A stretch of 64,000 nt of DNA, from NCBI GenBank assembly GCA_964023205.1, contig OZ026844.1:9772416-9836415 (forward strand), written 5' to 3'. A program made the position numbers and the translations under genes. Below the pieces are notes generated by a model. That model saw only the letters and a list, made by a program, of their open reading frames with translations. It was not told where the DNA came from and made no database searches. Shown one piece after another: positions 63,886 through 64,000 of this stretch; position 1 is the stretch's first letter; each line of letters starts with the position of its first letter. The stretch comes from Lutraria lutraria (lineage: Eukaryota > Mollusca > Bivalvia > Venerida > Mactridae).

Positions 63886-64000
63886 CAAGGATGTCATGGG
63901 CTAGCAATCAGCAAATTAACATTTAATTCAAACTACGTTAAACCATTTATGGGGCAATACTGACAACCTATTCAGACAGTCATAGTTTTGCACAATAGTT

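Overview
This is eukaryotic nuclear DNA, AT-rich, with split genes (GT-AG introns), many short inverted-repeat elements, tRNA-derived repeats, LINE fragments and two large satellite arrays. Gene content and repeat style point to a mollusc, most likely a bivalve. That is inference from general knowledge; no species marker is present. I see no prokaryotic or viral gene system and no CRISPR array.

The main content is a tandem cluster of five sigma-class glutathione S-transferase (GST) genes, all on the minus strand (A 12608-17032, B 21693-27916, C 34491-40673, D 45110-48666, E 58704-63787). Each can be assembled into a complete 202-203 residue protein from five coding exons with identical intron phases (1,1,0,0) and nearly identical exon lengths (133, 93-96, 116, 108, 159 bp). 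The catalytic Tyr8 and the glutathione-site residues are intact in all five. Genes B-E share a TATA-box block about 80 bp upstream of the ATG; gene A lacks it and is the most divergent.

Genes B and C lie in a head-to-tail tandem duplication of about 12.7 kb (copy 1 about 17839-30559, copy 2 about 30560-43320) with one readable junction. The two proteins differ at two residues. Uncollapsed haplotypes in the assembly are a serious alternative explanation. The second intron of B, C, D and E holds the same 36-bp satellite: long and homogeneous in B and C, short and decayed in D and E, and interrupted in E by a LINE 3' end.

The left 9 kb contains a plus-strand gene that I do not recognise, about 3791-8533. 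Six or seven exons join in one open frame with consensus splice sites and end in a Thr/Pro-rich region and a short C-terminal tail. A 53-codon ORF with protein-like composition lies upstream at 1953-2114.

Between genes D and E (about 49-58.6 kb) I find no gene. That stretch holds a hAT-type non-autonomous element with an 8-bp target duplication, a 27-bp satellite of about 34 units, a palindrome with perfect 46-bp arms, and several dispersed elements in inverted pairs.
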